A DNA stretch of 64,000 nt from Isochrysis galbana (GCA_018136815.1 CM030937.1:3966226-4030225), one strand, 5' to 3'. Positions 30,333 through 39,843 are shown, counted from the first letter of the stretch. Made by a program: numbers and translations. Notes: generated by a model not told the origin, from the letters alone.

Positions 30333-30485
30333 CTAGTACAAGTAGTGCAGGGGGGGAGCCGTCTAATGGCGGGGGGAGAAGGGCTGGGAGAGTGGGGGTG
30401 TAGAGTGTAGAAAGTATGCTACGTATAAGTAGTGGTTCCATGCGCCGCGAGTGCGGTAAGAATATTATGAAGTTATGAAGTTTTA
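30333..30485 (+). mobile_element. Truncated retroposon (3' module B)
   Basis: CCCCCTAGTACAAGTAGTGC, GGCGG-bearing hairpin region, GGTTCCATGCGCCGCGAGTG and AAGAATATTATGAAG. Lies just left of the foldback element. Confidence 0.6.
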
Positions 30486-30532
30486 TTGGAGTGTACAACA
30501 CACAACACACAACCCTGACACCTGACACGGCG

Positions 30533-32102
30533 TTAAGGTGGTTCTTAAGGTTTTCTAACTCTGGCGCGAGACGGCGGGTGGCGGGCGCGTTGGCTGGCCA
30601 CCTGCCCGCCTCTACAGGCCCTCGCTCCATGTATGGGGCGTTGGAGTTCGGTGATCCGTAGGGGATGGAGGCCCAGGGAGTGGATGGATGTGATGGCGCG
30701 GCTGCAGCGGCTACCCGGGGCTTCCCCGCCCGCGCTGCATGTGTCCTGCGTGCAGCGCGGCAAGAAGGCGACCAGCACGGCGCGGCTGTGCTCTGTGCAC
30801 AACCTGGAGGGCGATGGGGCGGCACAGGCGGCGGTAGATAAAGGGGTGCTGGTGATGATGATGCGCAGTGCTGGTTGGCTGCGCGGGAGGCTGCTGGAGG
30901 CAGACGGGCAGACGTGGGAGGCCTCCTGGGAGTGACTGCTCCTCAAACGGCAGAAGCGTTTGTGGGCAAGAAGGGCGGCAGGGAGAAGCGGTGGTGCACA
31001 CGCATGGGATGCGTGAGGGGCTGGTCCGGACGTTAAAGGCCACCGAAGCAAGCTTCCCCCGTTTGTGGAGTCCCAGATTCAGGACATGTATGGGGTGTGT
31101 GAGGTGGGCTTTCTCAAGGAGTCTGTTCGCAAGCGATTAGAAGCGCAGGGCTGTCGAGCAAGTGTAACTAGTTTAATTCCATGCATGTCCTGTGAGTGAC
31201 CGTGTGCGCAATGGGCGTTGTAGCATCTTGTCATGAGACTCTGAGATCACTTCCAATGTTTCAGAATCGTACATATTGTCTATTTTTCCACCCTCCCAAC
31301 AGTTTCCAAAAAAAGAATATGAGTACTCCGATCATTTTTACTAATGTGGGCATCCGGGGACGCAGGTAGCGGTAAATGAAAATTCTGAAACATTGGAAGT
31401 GGTCTCAGAGTCTCATGACAAGATGCTACAACGCCCATTGCGCACACGGTCACTCACAGGACATGGAATTAAACTAGTTACACTTGCTCGACAGCCCTGC
31501 GCTTCTAATCGCTTGCGAACAGACTCCTTGAGAAAGCCCACCTCACACACCCCATACATGTCCTGAATCTGGGACTCCACAAACGGGGGAAGCTTGCTTC
31601 GGTGGCCTTTAACGTCCGGACCAGCCCCTCACGCATCCCGTGCGTGTGCACCACCGCTTCTCCCTGCCGCCCTTCTTGCCCACAAACGCTTCTGCCGTTT
31701 GAGGAGCAGTCACTCCCAGGAGGCCTCCCACGTCTGCCCGTCTGCCTCCAGCAGCCTCCCGCGCAGCCAACCAGCACTGCGCATCATCATCACCAGCACC
31801 CCTTTATCTACCGCCGCCTGTGCCGCCCCATCGCCCTCCAGGTTGTGCACAGAGCACAGCCGCGCCGTGCTGGTCGCCTTCTTGCCGCGCTGCACGCAGG
31901 ACACATGCAGCGCGGGCGGGGAAGCCCCGGGTAGCCGCTGCAGCCGCGCCATCACATCCATCCACTCCCTGGGCCTCCATCCCCTACGGATCACCGAACT
32001 CCAACGCCCCATACATGGAGCGAGGGCCTGTAGAGGCGGGCAGGTGGCCAGCCAACGCGCCCGCCACCCGCCGTCTCGCGCCAGAGTTAGAAAACCTTAA
32101 GA
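30533..32102 (+). mobile_element. Foldback (palindromic) element, copy 1
   Basis: Two near-identical inverted arms (30533-31267 and 31382-32102) surround a 114-nt non-palindromic loop. The outer end reads TTAAGGTGGTTCTTAAGG; the right arm lacks the last ~15 bp. The inside of each arm is mixed-composition DNA with frames of 90-168 codons that appear twice by symmetry. One interrupted frame (HVSCVQRGKKATST..., then after a stop and frame change PPFVESQIQDMYGVCEVGFL) reads toward the loop and could be a captured or decayed coding piece; no family recognised. No transposase. A second copy, inverted as a whole, is at 41692-43274. Confidence 0.85.
31268..31381 (+). other. Loop of foldback element 1
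   Basis: Unique sequence between the arms. Its reverse complement is the loop of copy 2 (about 42425-42538), showing that copy 2 is inverted as a unit. Confidence 0.85.
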
Positions 32103-32184
32103 GTATGAGTGTGAAAAAAATGTGACATACTACTAGAGGTACTCTACGAGTACTACAAAAATCCCGGCGTGGCTGCGCAGGCGG

Positions 32185-32385
32185 ATGCCACCACCATCGC
32201 GGCCATCGGCAACAGCCAATTACCTCACTGCGGCTGCGATCAGCGCCTTTGTGGGTGGCGTCTTCATCTACTGCACCAGAGCCGTACGCCAGGAGCAGAT
32301 CACACAGGCCGATCTCGACGACTATCGTGCTCGGCTTGCCGAGAAGGAGGCGCGGCCGGCAATCAACAAGAAGACATCAGAGTGA
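32185..32385 (+). CDS. COA3-like small membrane protein (cytochrome oxidase assembly)
   Basis: 66 residues from the only ATG in frame after the stop at 32134-32136; the preceding codons (IPAWLRRR) are open and might belong to a longer N-terminus from an unseen exon. Sequence: short polar start, ATANYLTAAAISAFVGGVFIY as a single transmembrane span, then RAVRQEQITQADLDDYRARL, a charged helix. This order, with the FVGGVF span and the Q-E-D charged tail, fits COA3/CCDC56, an inner mitochondrial membrane factor that stabilises newly made Cox1. Assignment rests on a short protein. The foldback element ends about 80 bp upstream, so promoter or 5' exon may be disturbed. The stop TGA overlaps the next start as TGATG. 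Confidence 0.55.
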   Translation: MPPPSRPSATANYLTAAAISAFVGGVFIYCTRAVRQEQITQADLDDYRARLAEKEARPAINKKTSE

Positions 32386-33776
32386 TGCCCCCTTCAGCAT
32401 CATTTATGTCACTGATGTCGACTTCCAACACCCATCGAGGTGTTTCAGTGGCCGAACGGGCTGCTCTAGCATCTCTGGCACCTGACTTGCGTAATGCATG
32501 GTTCACTCATCTCACAAGGGAAAATTATGAGCTTCTGGATGAGCATCTTGCTCGTAATTCATGTACTAATGACAAAGAGAAGGCGCGGTGCCGTAGAGCC
32601 AACGTCATAGGGGCTGCGCTGCTGAGACGGATTGTATGTCTGCATCTTGATAAACATTCCGCGCGGGGTCCGGCCGATGAGACCACGCTCAATCAAGTTC
32701 TCTCCACACATGTGCTGCCTGAAGAGCTTGCCAAGACTCTTGTTGAACACAGCAAAATGCCTCCTCCTCACACTTGGCTTGAGCATCTCAACCATTTGCG
32801 CGATGAGGCAGCTAGCGATTTGCCAAGACTCTGGTCACTCGTTGAGTTGTCACCATGGCTCAGTTACGTGCCCGTGCAATGTTTCGCGTGTGGGCGAATT
32901 GTTCCTGACGTTACCACGCCGGATGAATCTGATGAGGCTATTGGCATTTCTGAAGTTGAGCCCACTGAGGCAGAGAGCCTGCTGGTCCGTGGCGGCTATT
33001 TCCGCGGACCGAGGAAGCCTGTAACATTTCAGATCAATTGCATTGGATGTGGTGCGACGAGTCGATGGTTCCGATCCAGCCGGCCAGAGGTCATTTTAAA
33101 TCCGAGGCGCTGGGGGAGGTTGTGTGGAGAGCAGGAGGACTTACGAGCATGGTTTGCCGAGGCACTTGGCGTGAAGCAACGCACCATTGTGCCCCTTGAT
33201 TGGGATCATGTCTGGTCGGAGGTGGCCTTCCCTGCCAATGTCCAGTGTACTGATAGTACGAGCGCTGAGATCAGTTCAGTGCTCAACGAGACGTCTCTCA
33301 GTGGAACATCGTCTAGGGGTGTCAAATGGAGTCCTCCAACAGATGATGCAGCGCGAAATTTTGTTGTGCGTCTAGATGAAGGAATCGGTTCGTGGACGCA
33401 TGTGCTTGCAGTGGGACCAGAACCTTCAGCGTGCGCGTGCGTAACGGAACAATATCTGAGTTGCGTCACGACCGATGTAATGGAGAACGCCGAATCCGAT
33501 CATCGTTCTTGTCAACACGGACGAGCGGACAGTCAGTACGCAAACAGGATGGAACGGTATCGCACGAGAGTGTTAAATGCGCGTCGCGATGACTCTGGCA
33601 AGTTATGTCAGGCTGGTACCATCAATGGATACGTCCTACATGCTGCAGGATTCACTGATGCTCACATCAGCACCGTGATGGGTCGCGCGGCTGCACAACA
33701 TGCATTCGCTCGACCACGTGGTGGGTCCATTGCATGGTGGGTGGTCGATGAAGAGGACTTAGCTGAGGGAAATTGA
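32385..33776 (+). CDS. Unrecognised protein with two CxxC motifs
   Basis: 463 residues from the ATG at 32385; the frame is open further upstream, but there it only shadows the COA3-like gene. Composition is that of a normal globular protein. The N-terminal ~170 residues are helical-looking (RAALASLAPDLRNAWFTHL, LEHLNHLRDEAASDLPRLW). A pair of CxxC motifs (QCFACGRIV and NCIGCGATSRW) about 60 residues apart could bind one metal ion. After that come NPRRWGRLCGEQEDLRAWF and IVPLDWDHVWSE, which look like conserved landmarks, then a variable Cys-containing region and GTINGYVLHAAGFTDAHIS. No known family or function recognised. No introns needed. Overlap with the upstream stop suggests shared transcription. 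Confidence 0.7.
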   Translation: MPPSASFMSLMSTSNTHRGVSVAERAALASLAPDLRNAWFTHLTRENYELLDEHLARNSCTNDKEKARCRRANVIGAALLRRIVCLHLDKHSARGPADETTLNQVLSTHVLPEELAKTLVEHSKMPPPHTWLEHLNHLRDEAASDLPRLWSLVELSPWLSYVPVQCFACGRIVPDVTTPDESDEAIGISEVEPTEAESLLVRGGYFRGPRKPVTFQINCIGCGATSRWFRSSRPEVILNPRRWGRLCGEQEDLRAWFAEALGVKQRTIVPLDWDHVWSEVAFPANVQCTDSTSAEISSVLNETSLSGTSSRGVKWSPPTDDAARNFVVRLDEGIGSWTHVLAVGPEPSACACVTEQYLSCVTTDVMENAESDHRSCQHGRADSQYANRMERYRTRVLNARRDDSGKLCQAGTINGYVLHAAGFTDAHISTVMGRAAAQHAFARPRGGSIAWWVVDEEDLAEGN

Positions 33777-33839
33777 GGCTGGTGGGTTGAACAAGTGAAG
33801 GCAGGCAGCCTGAGCCGAGAGGATTCGAGGATAAGTATC

Positions 33840-34179
33840 GAGGATACAGGGTGTTGTTTAGAAGGGAAAAGGCGCTGACCTAAGCTCCTTCTTGTTGCAT
33901 GGTCACAACACAGAGCGGACGTGCTCCGATCTATTTTGTCGGCTAGTTTCTTCCAAAATGGTTTGAGCGCCTCGGGCACCTCCAGGGGGACGCCAAGGAC
34001 CATTAGATATTGATTGTTGTCTATCCAAATTTACCTACGCATGTTCCATGGGGGCATATGGAGGCGTTGCGGACCCATGCGAATACCTTGGAATTTCGCC
34101 TCTTTGTTTTGCCTCGTGTCGCTCTTTCGTGCATCTTTACCTACGGGAGGGACCGCTGCCGCTGCAAGCTTCTGTAGTC
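33840..34179. other. Intergenic, nothing recognised
   Basis: No ORF, repeat match or boundary noted. Confidence 0.4.
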
Positions 34180-34412
34180 ATGGATCATTAGCGCCGTGTC
34201 ATCCGCGACTTGGCTGATTTTGAGGTTGTACCCATTCAGATCTACGCCCTCTATATCAGTGTCTCCGTTTATGGCCCTTGTGAGCGCTTCCGTAGTGAGG
34301 GCAGGAAGGTGAGTGGGGAGAGGGGGCGTCCCTGAGGCTGAGGCATCCCGCTGCACACTGTGAATGGGTAGCTGCGACCCGCGTTGGTTTTGATCGTTCG
34401 TATAGGACGCGC
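34180..34412 (-). pseudogene. LINE reverse transcriptase relic
   Basis: On the minus strand, RTIKTNAGRSYPFTVCSGM...QGRPLSPLTFLPSL is followed after a frameshift by TEALTRAINGDTDIEGVDL and ISQVADDTALMIHDY. These are the QGCPLSP-type and xADD motifs of non-LTR reverse transcriptases (catalytic Asp pair present), in the right order and spacing. The GRSYPFTV piece is repeated at 51380-51460. Frameshifted, hence dead. Confidence 0.78.
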
Positions 34413-34417
34413 TTCTT

Positions 34418-34660
34418 CAACTATCGTTAAACCGATAGGGTCATGGAGCGCACGTCGCTCCCCTCCTCCCCTGCCGCCCACCCCGCCGCGACGGACGATC
34501 GGGCCAAGCTCGACGCTACGCACCCGAAGCGCCCGCGAGAGGGCGCTACCCCGACTCAAGTGCGCACGAGACACGTCCCGTGCCACCCTAAGACAGCTGA
34601 GCACGAGCAAGCCCAGCATGGCCAAGCGTTGGATATGAAGCCAAATTATCATATCTAGGT
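34418..34660 (+). mobile_element. LINE-like 5' end, head to head with the RT relic
   Basis: Hairpin CTATCG-TTAAAC-CGATAG, GGTC, then ATGGAGCGCACGTCGCTCC whose ends pair (GGAGCG/CGCTCC). The frame MERTSLPSSPAAHPAATDDR...HPKRPRE is the sister of 11596. Its orientation is opposite to the RT piece beside it, so the locus is rearranged. Confidence 0.55.
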
Positions 34661-35058
34661 ACGCCGATACTAGGTGCCATACTACAAGATGCCCCACAGC
34701 GCCTAGACCCCGCCCCGCCTGCGAAATGGGGCGACGGCTTTAAGTCCAACAAATGGATAGATAGAGTCTAGAGTACCCTTTGGCCGACGAATACACACTG
34801 GACGGAAACACGCCTTTTGAAAGAACAGAGAGAGGTAGAACATGTGACGAGAGCCCTTCAGAAGACGGACCGCAAACGCCGACTTCTCACAGGGGGTGGT
34901 CTGGCGAAGGCTCATTTTGTGACGAGTTGGTGGGGGATGGTTAGGATGGTCGTCCTCTGATATAGGCTGGAGAAAAAAGTTGCTCGTCGTCCCAACGTGA
35001 GGTTTTTTTTAGGCGATCCAGCTCGCACCCTCCTCTACCCCTAATAAAAAATAATTAC
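34661..35058. other. Intergenic, nothing recognised
   Basis: No supported feature. A minus frame at 34703-34915 has plausible composition but no recognised family. Confidence 0.35.
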
Positions 35059-35059
35059 A

Positions 35060-36343
35060 ACTGGGAATATCGGCGGCTGCACTGAGCCGCTGGCCGATGC
35101 CGCACGCCGACGCAGGTGAAGACGCAGGTGAAGATGTCCCAGCAGGCCCTGCAGAGACCCCGGCAGAGCCCGGGGGCGGGCGGGCGGGTCATCTGAGCGC
35201 CCCGGCTTGCATTAATGGTCATGTCTCGGGCCTAGGCTCCTTCAGACGGCGAAGGGGTAGCGTTGCGCACTCCCGGGGTTGCTGGAGTGCTGCAGCGGCA
35301 AACTGCGAGGATGCTGCTGAGGCCGTAGAGGTCGCCAGTCGAGCGCCCGAAGTCAGTGGTGTCGCAGATTTGGCAACCAATGGTGAGTCAGGCGCTCTCC
35401 GGCTGGGCTCCTTCAGAAGGCGAAGGCTTAGCGTCACGCATTCCCAGTGTTGCGGGAGTGGTGCAGCTTGCGAGAGTGCTGCAGCGACGAACGGCCCGGA
35501 TGCTGCCGGGGCAGCAGAGGTGGCCCTTTGCACGCCCGACTTCAGCAGTGGCGCAGAAACGCCGTCGATGAACGGGGAGGGCGGAATGCGCATAGCGGAC
35601 GCCGATCGAGACGCCTGCACGAGCGGTGGCATGGATGCATGTGCTGCTGCAGGTGTGCCAACGCCTGCGTCGAGCTGCAGTGGCAGCGGGACGAGTGCAC
35701 GTGCTCCGATAATCTCAAACCTTATGAGCAGCGAGCGTCGGCGCAAAAGGAAGGCCATAGATGCTTCGGTAACTTGGCTTGCAGCCCGGTCTGCTCTTGT
35801 CTCGTGCCAGCTTGTTGCTCTCCAAAGCCCGCCGCCGTCCGCAGACGTGTCTGCTGCACCTTCACAAGACTGCTTTGCAGAGTGCTCACCCTGCGAATCA
35901 GAGCAGGAAGTGGGCATGGGAGAAGGGGATGAAGTCTGGGCTGAGAGGTCAACCGTTCCCCCCGTTCTTCAAGACGTTTCTCGTCTCACCCCTTGTCCGG
36001 ATAGTCGGAAAGTGCATCTGCGCAGTTCGCGCCGAATCGTCACGAAGGAGTCGTGGCGTGCACTGCGCAGGTGGCAGTCAAACTCGTCTGGTCTGTGGTC
36101 TGCGGAGTTTGCCTTTCCTGGGCAGGGCTCTTCCACACAACTCAAGGATAACACGGCGTCGTCGTCGATCGAAGCTGCGCAGGTGAAGACACGGTGAACG
36201 GATGACCCGCCCGCCCGCCCCCGGGCTCTGCCGGGGTCTCTGCAGCTCTGCAGGGCCTGCAGGGACATCTTCACCTGCGTCTTCACCTGCGTCGGCGTGC
36301 GGCATCGGCCAGCGGCTCAGTGCAGGTGCGCATCTTCCCAGTT
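35060..36343 (+). mobile_element. DNA element with ~140-bp terminal inverted repeats carrying an ORF
   Basis: 35060-35193 and 36202-36343 are inverted repeats (outer end AACTGGGAA, then CTGCACTGAGCCGCTGGCC, CGCAGGTGAAGACGCAGG, AGCCCGGGGGCGGGCGGG). The right copy has a small internal duplication (TGCAGAGC). No clear target-site duplication. The inside has host-like composition and one long frame, so it may be a gene-capturing (Pack-type) element. Confidence 0.7.
35097..36197 (+). CDS. ORF inside a TIR element, with an internal duplication
   Basis: 366 codons, Ala/Ser/Gly/Cys-rich, beginning inside the left inverted repeat. Two diverged tandem units of about 55-60 residues start with LGSFRRRRGSVAHS and LGSFRRRRLSVTHS. 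Near the end SRRIVTKESWRALRRWQSNS is the only stretch that looks like an ordered helix. No transposase motif and no recognised family. It may be a captured host segment kept open by chance or a genuine protein; the duplicated LGSFRRRR units suggest it was coding at some time. Confidence 0.4.
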   Translation: MPHADAGEDAGEDVPAGPAETPAEPGGGRAGHLSAPACINGHVSGLGSFRRRRGSVAHSRGCWSAAAANCEDAAEAVEVASRAPEVSGVADLATNGESGALRLGSFRRRRLSVTHSQCCGSGAACESAAATNGPDAAGAAEVALCTPDFSSGAETPSMNGEGGMRIADADRDACTSGGMDACAAAGVPTPASSCSGSGTSARAPIISNLMSSERRRKRKAIDASVTWLAARSALVSCQLVALQSPPPSADVSAAPSQDCFAECSPCESEQEVGMGEGDEVWAERSTVPPVLQDVSRLTPCPDSRKVHLRSSRRIVTKESWRALRRWQSNSSGLWSAEFAFPGQGSSTQLKDNTASSSIEAAQVKTR

Positions 36344-36354
36344 GGGAATTTTTT

Positions 36355-36868
36355 TATTGGGGGGGGTTGCACCCCCCCCCGATGGAGTGCGGTAAGAAAT
36401 GGGCCCCGTCTGCGTAAGCAAACGGGCGGAGAGGGGGGCGGCTGGCGACAGGAGGGAGATGAGGAGGGACATGAGGAGGGACAGGCTCAAGGCGCCTGCG
36501 GGACACCACGGTGGCAGGTATCTCGAGGCTCATGTCTTTTATTTCTCGAGGACAGCTCGCGGCGAGAGTTGTAAGGGCCGTTTCTTTTCATGACGAGAGG
36601 TTTCTCCCCCCTCCCCCCGTTGCTTTTTCCCGGAGAGTCCCCCGACGTAGGACGTAGGTCGGTCCGCCTCAATGGGTTTTCCCTCATTGTAGCTTGTGGG
36701 GAGTTATAATGGGAGCCGGGGGTTTGCGAGGGGGGAGATTCGTAGGGGTGCATATGCGTATGTGTCTGGTGTCATCACTTCAAGGCGTGCGGGCAGGTGC
36801 GCGGAGGGGTGTCGTGATAGTACCGGGCTAGTAGCAGTAGTGGTACTAACGCTCAGTTGTTTTATTAT
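36355..36868 (+). mobile_element. 5'-truncated retroposon copy
   Basis: Matches 6480-6955 of the element at 6029: CACCCCCCCCGATGGAGTG, GCAAACGGGCGGA, the TTTTTCCCGGAGAGTC block, and the TAGTACC...GGTACTAACGCTCAGTTG 3' module with TTTATTAT tail. Flanking duplication not identified. Confidence 0.65.
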
Positions 36869-37052
36869 GGTGCATGGCTAGTTGCAGTAGCGTCACGAAT
36901 GCTCATTGGTTTTTTAATTTGAAGGTTGGTGCAAGGCAAGTGGCAGTAGTGGTACTAACCAGTTCAATTAAACTTATTAAAATATGACAACGAAAACACA
37001 CGGCCAAGTATGAGGTTGAAGCGGCTGGGCTGTTGGTGGTTGCGTAGACCCA

Positions 37053-38012
37053 TCAGCTAGGCATTCCTGTACCAAGCGCATGCCGTTGGTCTGAGATCGA
37101 AAGCGGAGGAGGCGGCGCAAGCGATTCAAGGCCCGCTTGGACTACAGAAAGCGGACGAGGAGGCGCAAGCGATTCAAGGCCCGCTTGGACTACATCATAT
37201 AGTATGTCATCTAAATGGGCTTGAGCTTCATCGACGGCCGATTCGCCGAGCTCCTCTTCTTGCAAATTGTGGACTTTGCAGAGTCGCTCTTTCAGCAAAA
37301 AGCCCAGCCTTGATAAAAGACCCGCATCTAAATGCCCCCGATTTCCGATAACCTTTAGGAGCCTGTCCTCCGAGACGCGCATAGCCCACGCGATGTTTGC
37401 AGCAGTGTGGTCATCTTCGCCATGCTGGCGGCTCTGCCGATGTGGTCCTGCGAGAGAGGCTGACATTGAGAGGTACTTTGAAGACACGTGAAGCACAGGG
37501 GTCGGATTCGTGTGCAAAGTTTCAACACTTGGTTGCTGACGAAACTGCAACGGAGATAGGACAGATGACGGCATCTCACCTTCCGATATTAGGTGAGCTG
37601 CGGATACCGTGGATTCTTCTGTGCTCAAGTTGGGCTGATTCGGAGCACGCTTATTTGCTTTGACAGATATGAATCTAGGGATCAGAGTTCCAGCATCAAA
37701 CGAAGTCATCGGCGGGGTCGCGGCAACATGGCCTCCGACTGCAGGCATATCGGACGTATTTTGTGATACGGAAGATACCTTTGCACCCGAAGATTCCGAT
37801 GAGGATCGCTGCGCTTGGGACGTAGGATCGGTGGATCGGATTGAAGCAATGCTTACTTCCCGATTGGGCATACCACCAAGCCGAGCGAACGGAAGGGCCG
37901 GCATTGAGACGCACAACCACGACCCATTTTCGGCATTCTTTTTTAGAGTACACCGAGTCATTGCTTCCTGGCCGAAAGCACACGAGGGAGAAGCAAGGGT
38001 GAGGAGGGCCAT
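37053..38012 (-). CDS. Unrecognised protein, 3' part (probably one gene with 38293-39843)
   Basis: Open minus frame to a stop at 37053; its upstream limit is unclear because an in-frame stop lies just before the ATG at 38012 and an acceptor such as ...GGCCAG near 37975 is possible. Polar, Ser/Thr/Pro-rich first half, then an ordered-looking part (NIAWAMRVSEDRLLKVIGNR, LLSRLGFLLKERLCKVHNLQ) and an exact tandem duplication VVQAGLESLAPP ending before the C-terminus. Lies downstream of, and in the same orientation as, the frame at 38293-39843 with a 100-N gap between, so both are probably exons of one gene. Function unknown. Confidence 0.5.
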   Translation of the reverse strand: MALLTLASPSCAFGQEAMTRCTLKKNAENGSWLCVSMPALPFARLGGMPNREVSIASIRSTDPTSQAQRSSSESSGAKVSSVSQNTSDMPAVGGHVAATPPMTSFDAGTLIPRFISVKANKRAPNQPNLSTEESTVSAAHLISEGEMPSSVLSPLQFRQQPSVETLHTNPTPVLHVSSKYLSMSASLAGPHRQSRQHGEDDHTAANIAWAMRVSEDRLLKVIGNRGHLDAGLLSRLGFLLKERLCKVHNLQEEELGESAVDEAQAHLDDILYDVVQAGLESLAPPRPLSVVQAGLESLAPPPPLSISDQRHALGTGMPS

Positions 38013-38100
38013 GGCGTATCAGAATATGCAATGGCCCGCGGAGCGTACTGGTCATGCACATCGGTGCTGCTGCGCAGGAGCAGCCATCTTGTAACACGTG

Positions 38101-38200
38101 NNNNNNNNNNNNNNNNNNNNNNNNNNNNNNNNNNNNNNNNNNNNNNNNNNNNNNNNNNNNNNNNNNNNNNNNNNNNNNNNNNNNNNNNNNNNNNNNNNNN
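38101..38200. other. Assembly gap (100 N)
   Basis: Exactly 100 N. The flanks are similar to each other (GCAGCCATCTTGTAACACGTG on the left; GCAGCCATCTCGTAACGC, CGTGCGTGCGGCC on the right), so a short tandem repeat probably caused the break. Confidence 0.97.
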
Positions 38201-38292
38201 AGCGTGCGTGCGGCCAAGAAGAGCAGCCATCTCGTAACGCTTGAGCATGCGTACAGCCGAAAATGGCGCGAACCAGATCTTCAATGATGCAA

Positions 38293-39843
38293 CTAGATAG
38301 CAGGGTGAGCATCGCGCACCTGGATGCGCGCAGATTGCAATTCATTGGTATATGGACAGGTCGGCGGAGAGGCAAAAGAGACGCGATCGTGCATTCCGGA
38401 GGCGCTCTGGCTGTGATGACTGAGCGTAGATTCCCAAAAGGGAATTCGCGGATCAAGCCTGCCAATTGCAGTCAACTCAGCAATTCCTTGCCTAATGGTC
38501 CCGCGGAGCGCCTCGGCCTTCATTGAGAGGGGCTTCTTTGCGCTCTTATGGGATGCGTCACAATCTTCGACAGGCGTTACAAGCATGGCTTCCCCGACAT
38601 CTTGATGGGACATTACCATCTCCGTATCTGTCCATTTCAAGCTTGCCTTTTGAACGAGACTCTGGCCACGGCGCAAGAGAGGGCCACGAAAAACATTTGT
38701 CTGATGAGCTGCGCTTTCCATAGGCCGAGAATTGGCTTCCTGCTTGCCAGAAGGTGGCAGATGGCGAGGTAATGATGTTCTGATAGGACTACTGCGGGTG
38801 TCAGCACTCCATGCTGCCGCATGAACATCTGTGCTTTCGATTCTCTCCAAGGATGGATTGTGGTGGCACAGGCTTGGTGAACCTTGCGAGTTTGAACCCC
38901 AACTGCGCACAATAGGTTCGCTGTTTCCAACCAATGTAGAGCACACGGAAGGCTGCGTTGACATGAGAGGGGAGGATACAAGCACGTCAAGACAGGCAGG
39001 CTCCGAAACCAACGGTGAGTCCCTGTTGCTTTCAGAGTGCTCATTCGACGTATTGTCCATGTCATTCCTCTCCAAATATTCGTTTGGAGCCATTTTGACT
39101 GTGTTCATGGGTGTTCTCCCCTCAATCGCCTCGATGCCGATCACACACGCCGCTGATTGAGCACCTATGAAATGACCGACATTACCATTGCCGTCCCTCT
39201 CTGGCGACGCGCGCGTGCAGTCTATGTCAATTGCGCCCTGAATGTGCATTTTCACTAGCTCAGCCACCAACACTTGCGTGTCAATGTCAAGCTCTGATGA
39301 TTTCAATTTGACAAGCCTTGCACACAATATTTCTGCCCAAAGGTACAGAGCACTGGGCAGTACTCCCGCGTCGATTGAAGTGAGAGAGCAGTCGGTCGAG
39401 TGCCATTCTGTCAAGGTGCACTTGACAGCAAGGCCGCGGTTGGTAGCAAGCTTGAACGCCGTGTATGCCAGCAAACCAAGGCCTTCTTCAACACTCCCCA
39501 TATCCGTGTGCTCATTGCACCAAGCGATATGTAAAAGCGCGCCGATTGGTGTGGACTTTATCAGACGATCGACGGATCCCACAGCACTGCAGAGGTTTGT
39601 CCTGGACTTCGCATGTGGCTGTACGCTTGGCAGCGTCAGCCACTCTTCACCTGAGACCCAGTTGACATTCTCGTGGTGCTCAAGCCCGAGCATAGCAATG
39701 TAACTATCTGTGAGTGGGGGGCCATCAATACTAGCACGGCATCCCTGGCCGATCCCGATGCCCACCGAGCCAAGCAGCTCCGGCTTCGCAAGGCAGAGTA
39801 GCATGCGCTTTGGAGAGCTGTCGGCGGCATTGATTCGCGCCAT
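38293..39843 (-). CDS. Unrecognised large protein, 5' exon
   Basis: 516 codons from MARINAADSSPKRMLLCLAKPELLGSVGIGIGQ. The first ~190 residues look folded (SYIAMLGLEHHENVNWVSGE, LLHIAWCNEHTDMGSVEEGL, LYLWAEILCARLVKLKSSEL); the rest is long, polar and probably disordered. An exon end is likely after SARIQ, where CAG is followed by GTGCGC (near 38315), since the frame then closes in 8 codons. Downstream coding probably resumes across the gap at 38012-37053. Family not recognised. The start is preceded by about 60 bp of neutral sequence and then a retroposon on the other strand. Confidence 0.6.
   Translation of the reverse strand: MARINAADSSPKRMLLCLAKPELLGSVGIGIGQGCRASIDGPPLTDSYIAMLGLEHHENVNWVSGEEWLTLPSVQPHAKSRTNLCSAVGSVDRLIKSTPIGALLHIAWCNEHTDMGSVEEGLGLLAYTAFKLATNRGLAVKCTLTEWHSTDCSLTSIDAGVLPSALYLWAEILCARLVKLKSSELDIDTQVLVAELVKMHIQGAIDIDCTRASPERDGNGNVGHFIGAQSAACVIGIEAIEGRTPMNTVKMAPNEYLERNDMDNTSNEHSESNRDSPLVSEPACLDVLVSSPLMSTQPSVCSTLVGNSEPIVRSWGSNSQGSPSLCHHNPSLERIESTDVHAAAWSADTRSSPIRTSLPRHLPPSGKQEANSRPMESAAHQTNVFRGPLLRRGQSLVQKASLKWTDTEMVMSHQDVGEAMLVTPVEDCDASHKSAKKPLSMKAEALRGTIRQGIAELTAIGRLDPRIPFWESTLSHHSQSASGMHDRVSFASPPTCPYTNELQSARIQVRDAHPAI

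Noticed and set aside
30545-32100. Mirror-image 168-codon ORFs in the foldback arms
   Set aside because: They exist on both strands because of the palindrome and overlap other open frames in the same arm; no family recognised.
34703-34915. Minus frame of 70 codons beside the LINE relic
   Set aside because: Ordinary composition but no motif; could not be tied to any retroelement domain.
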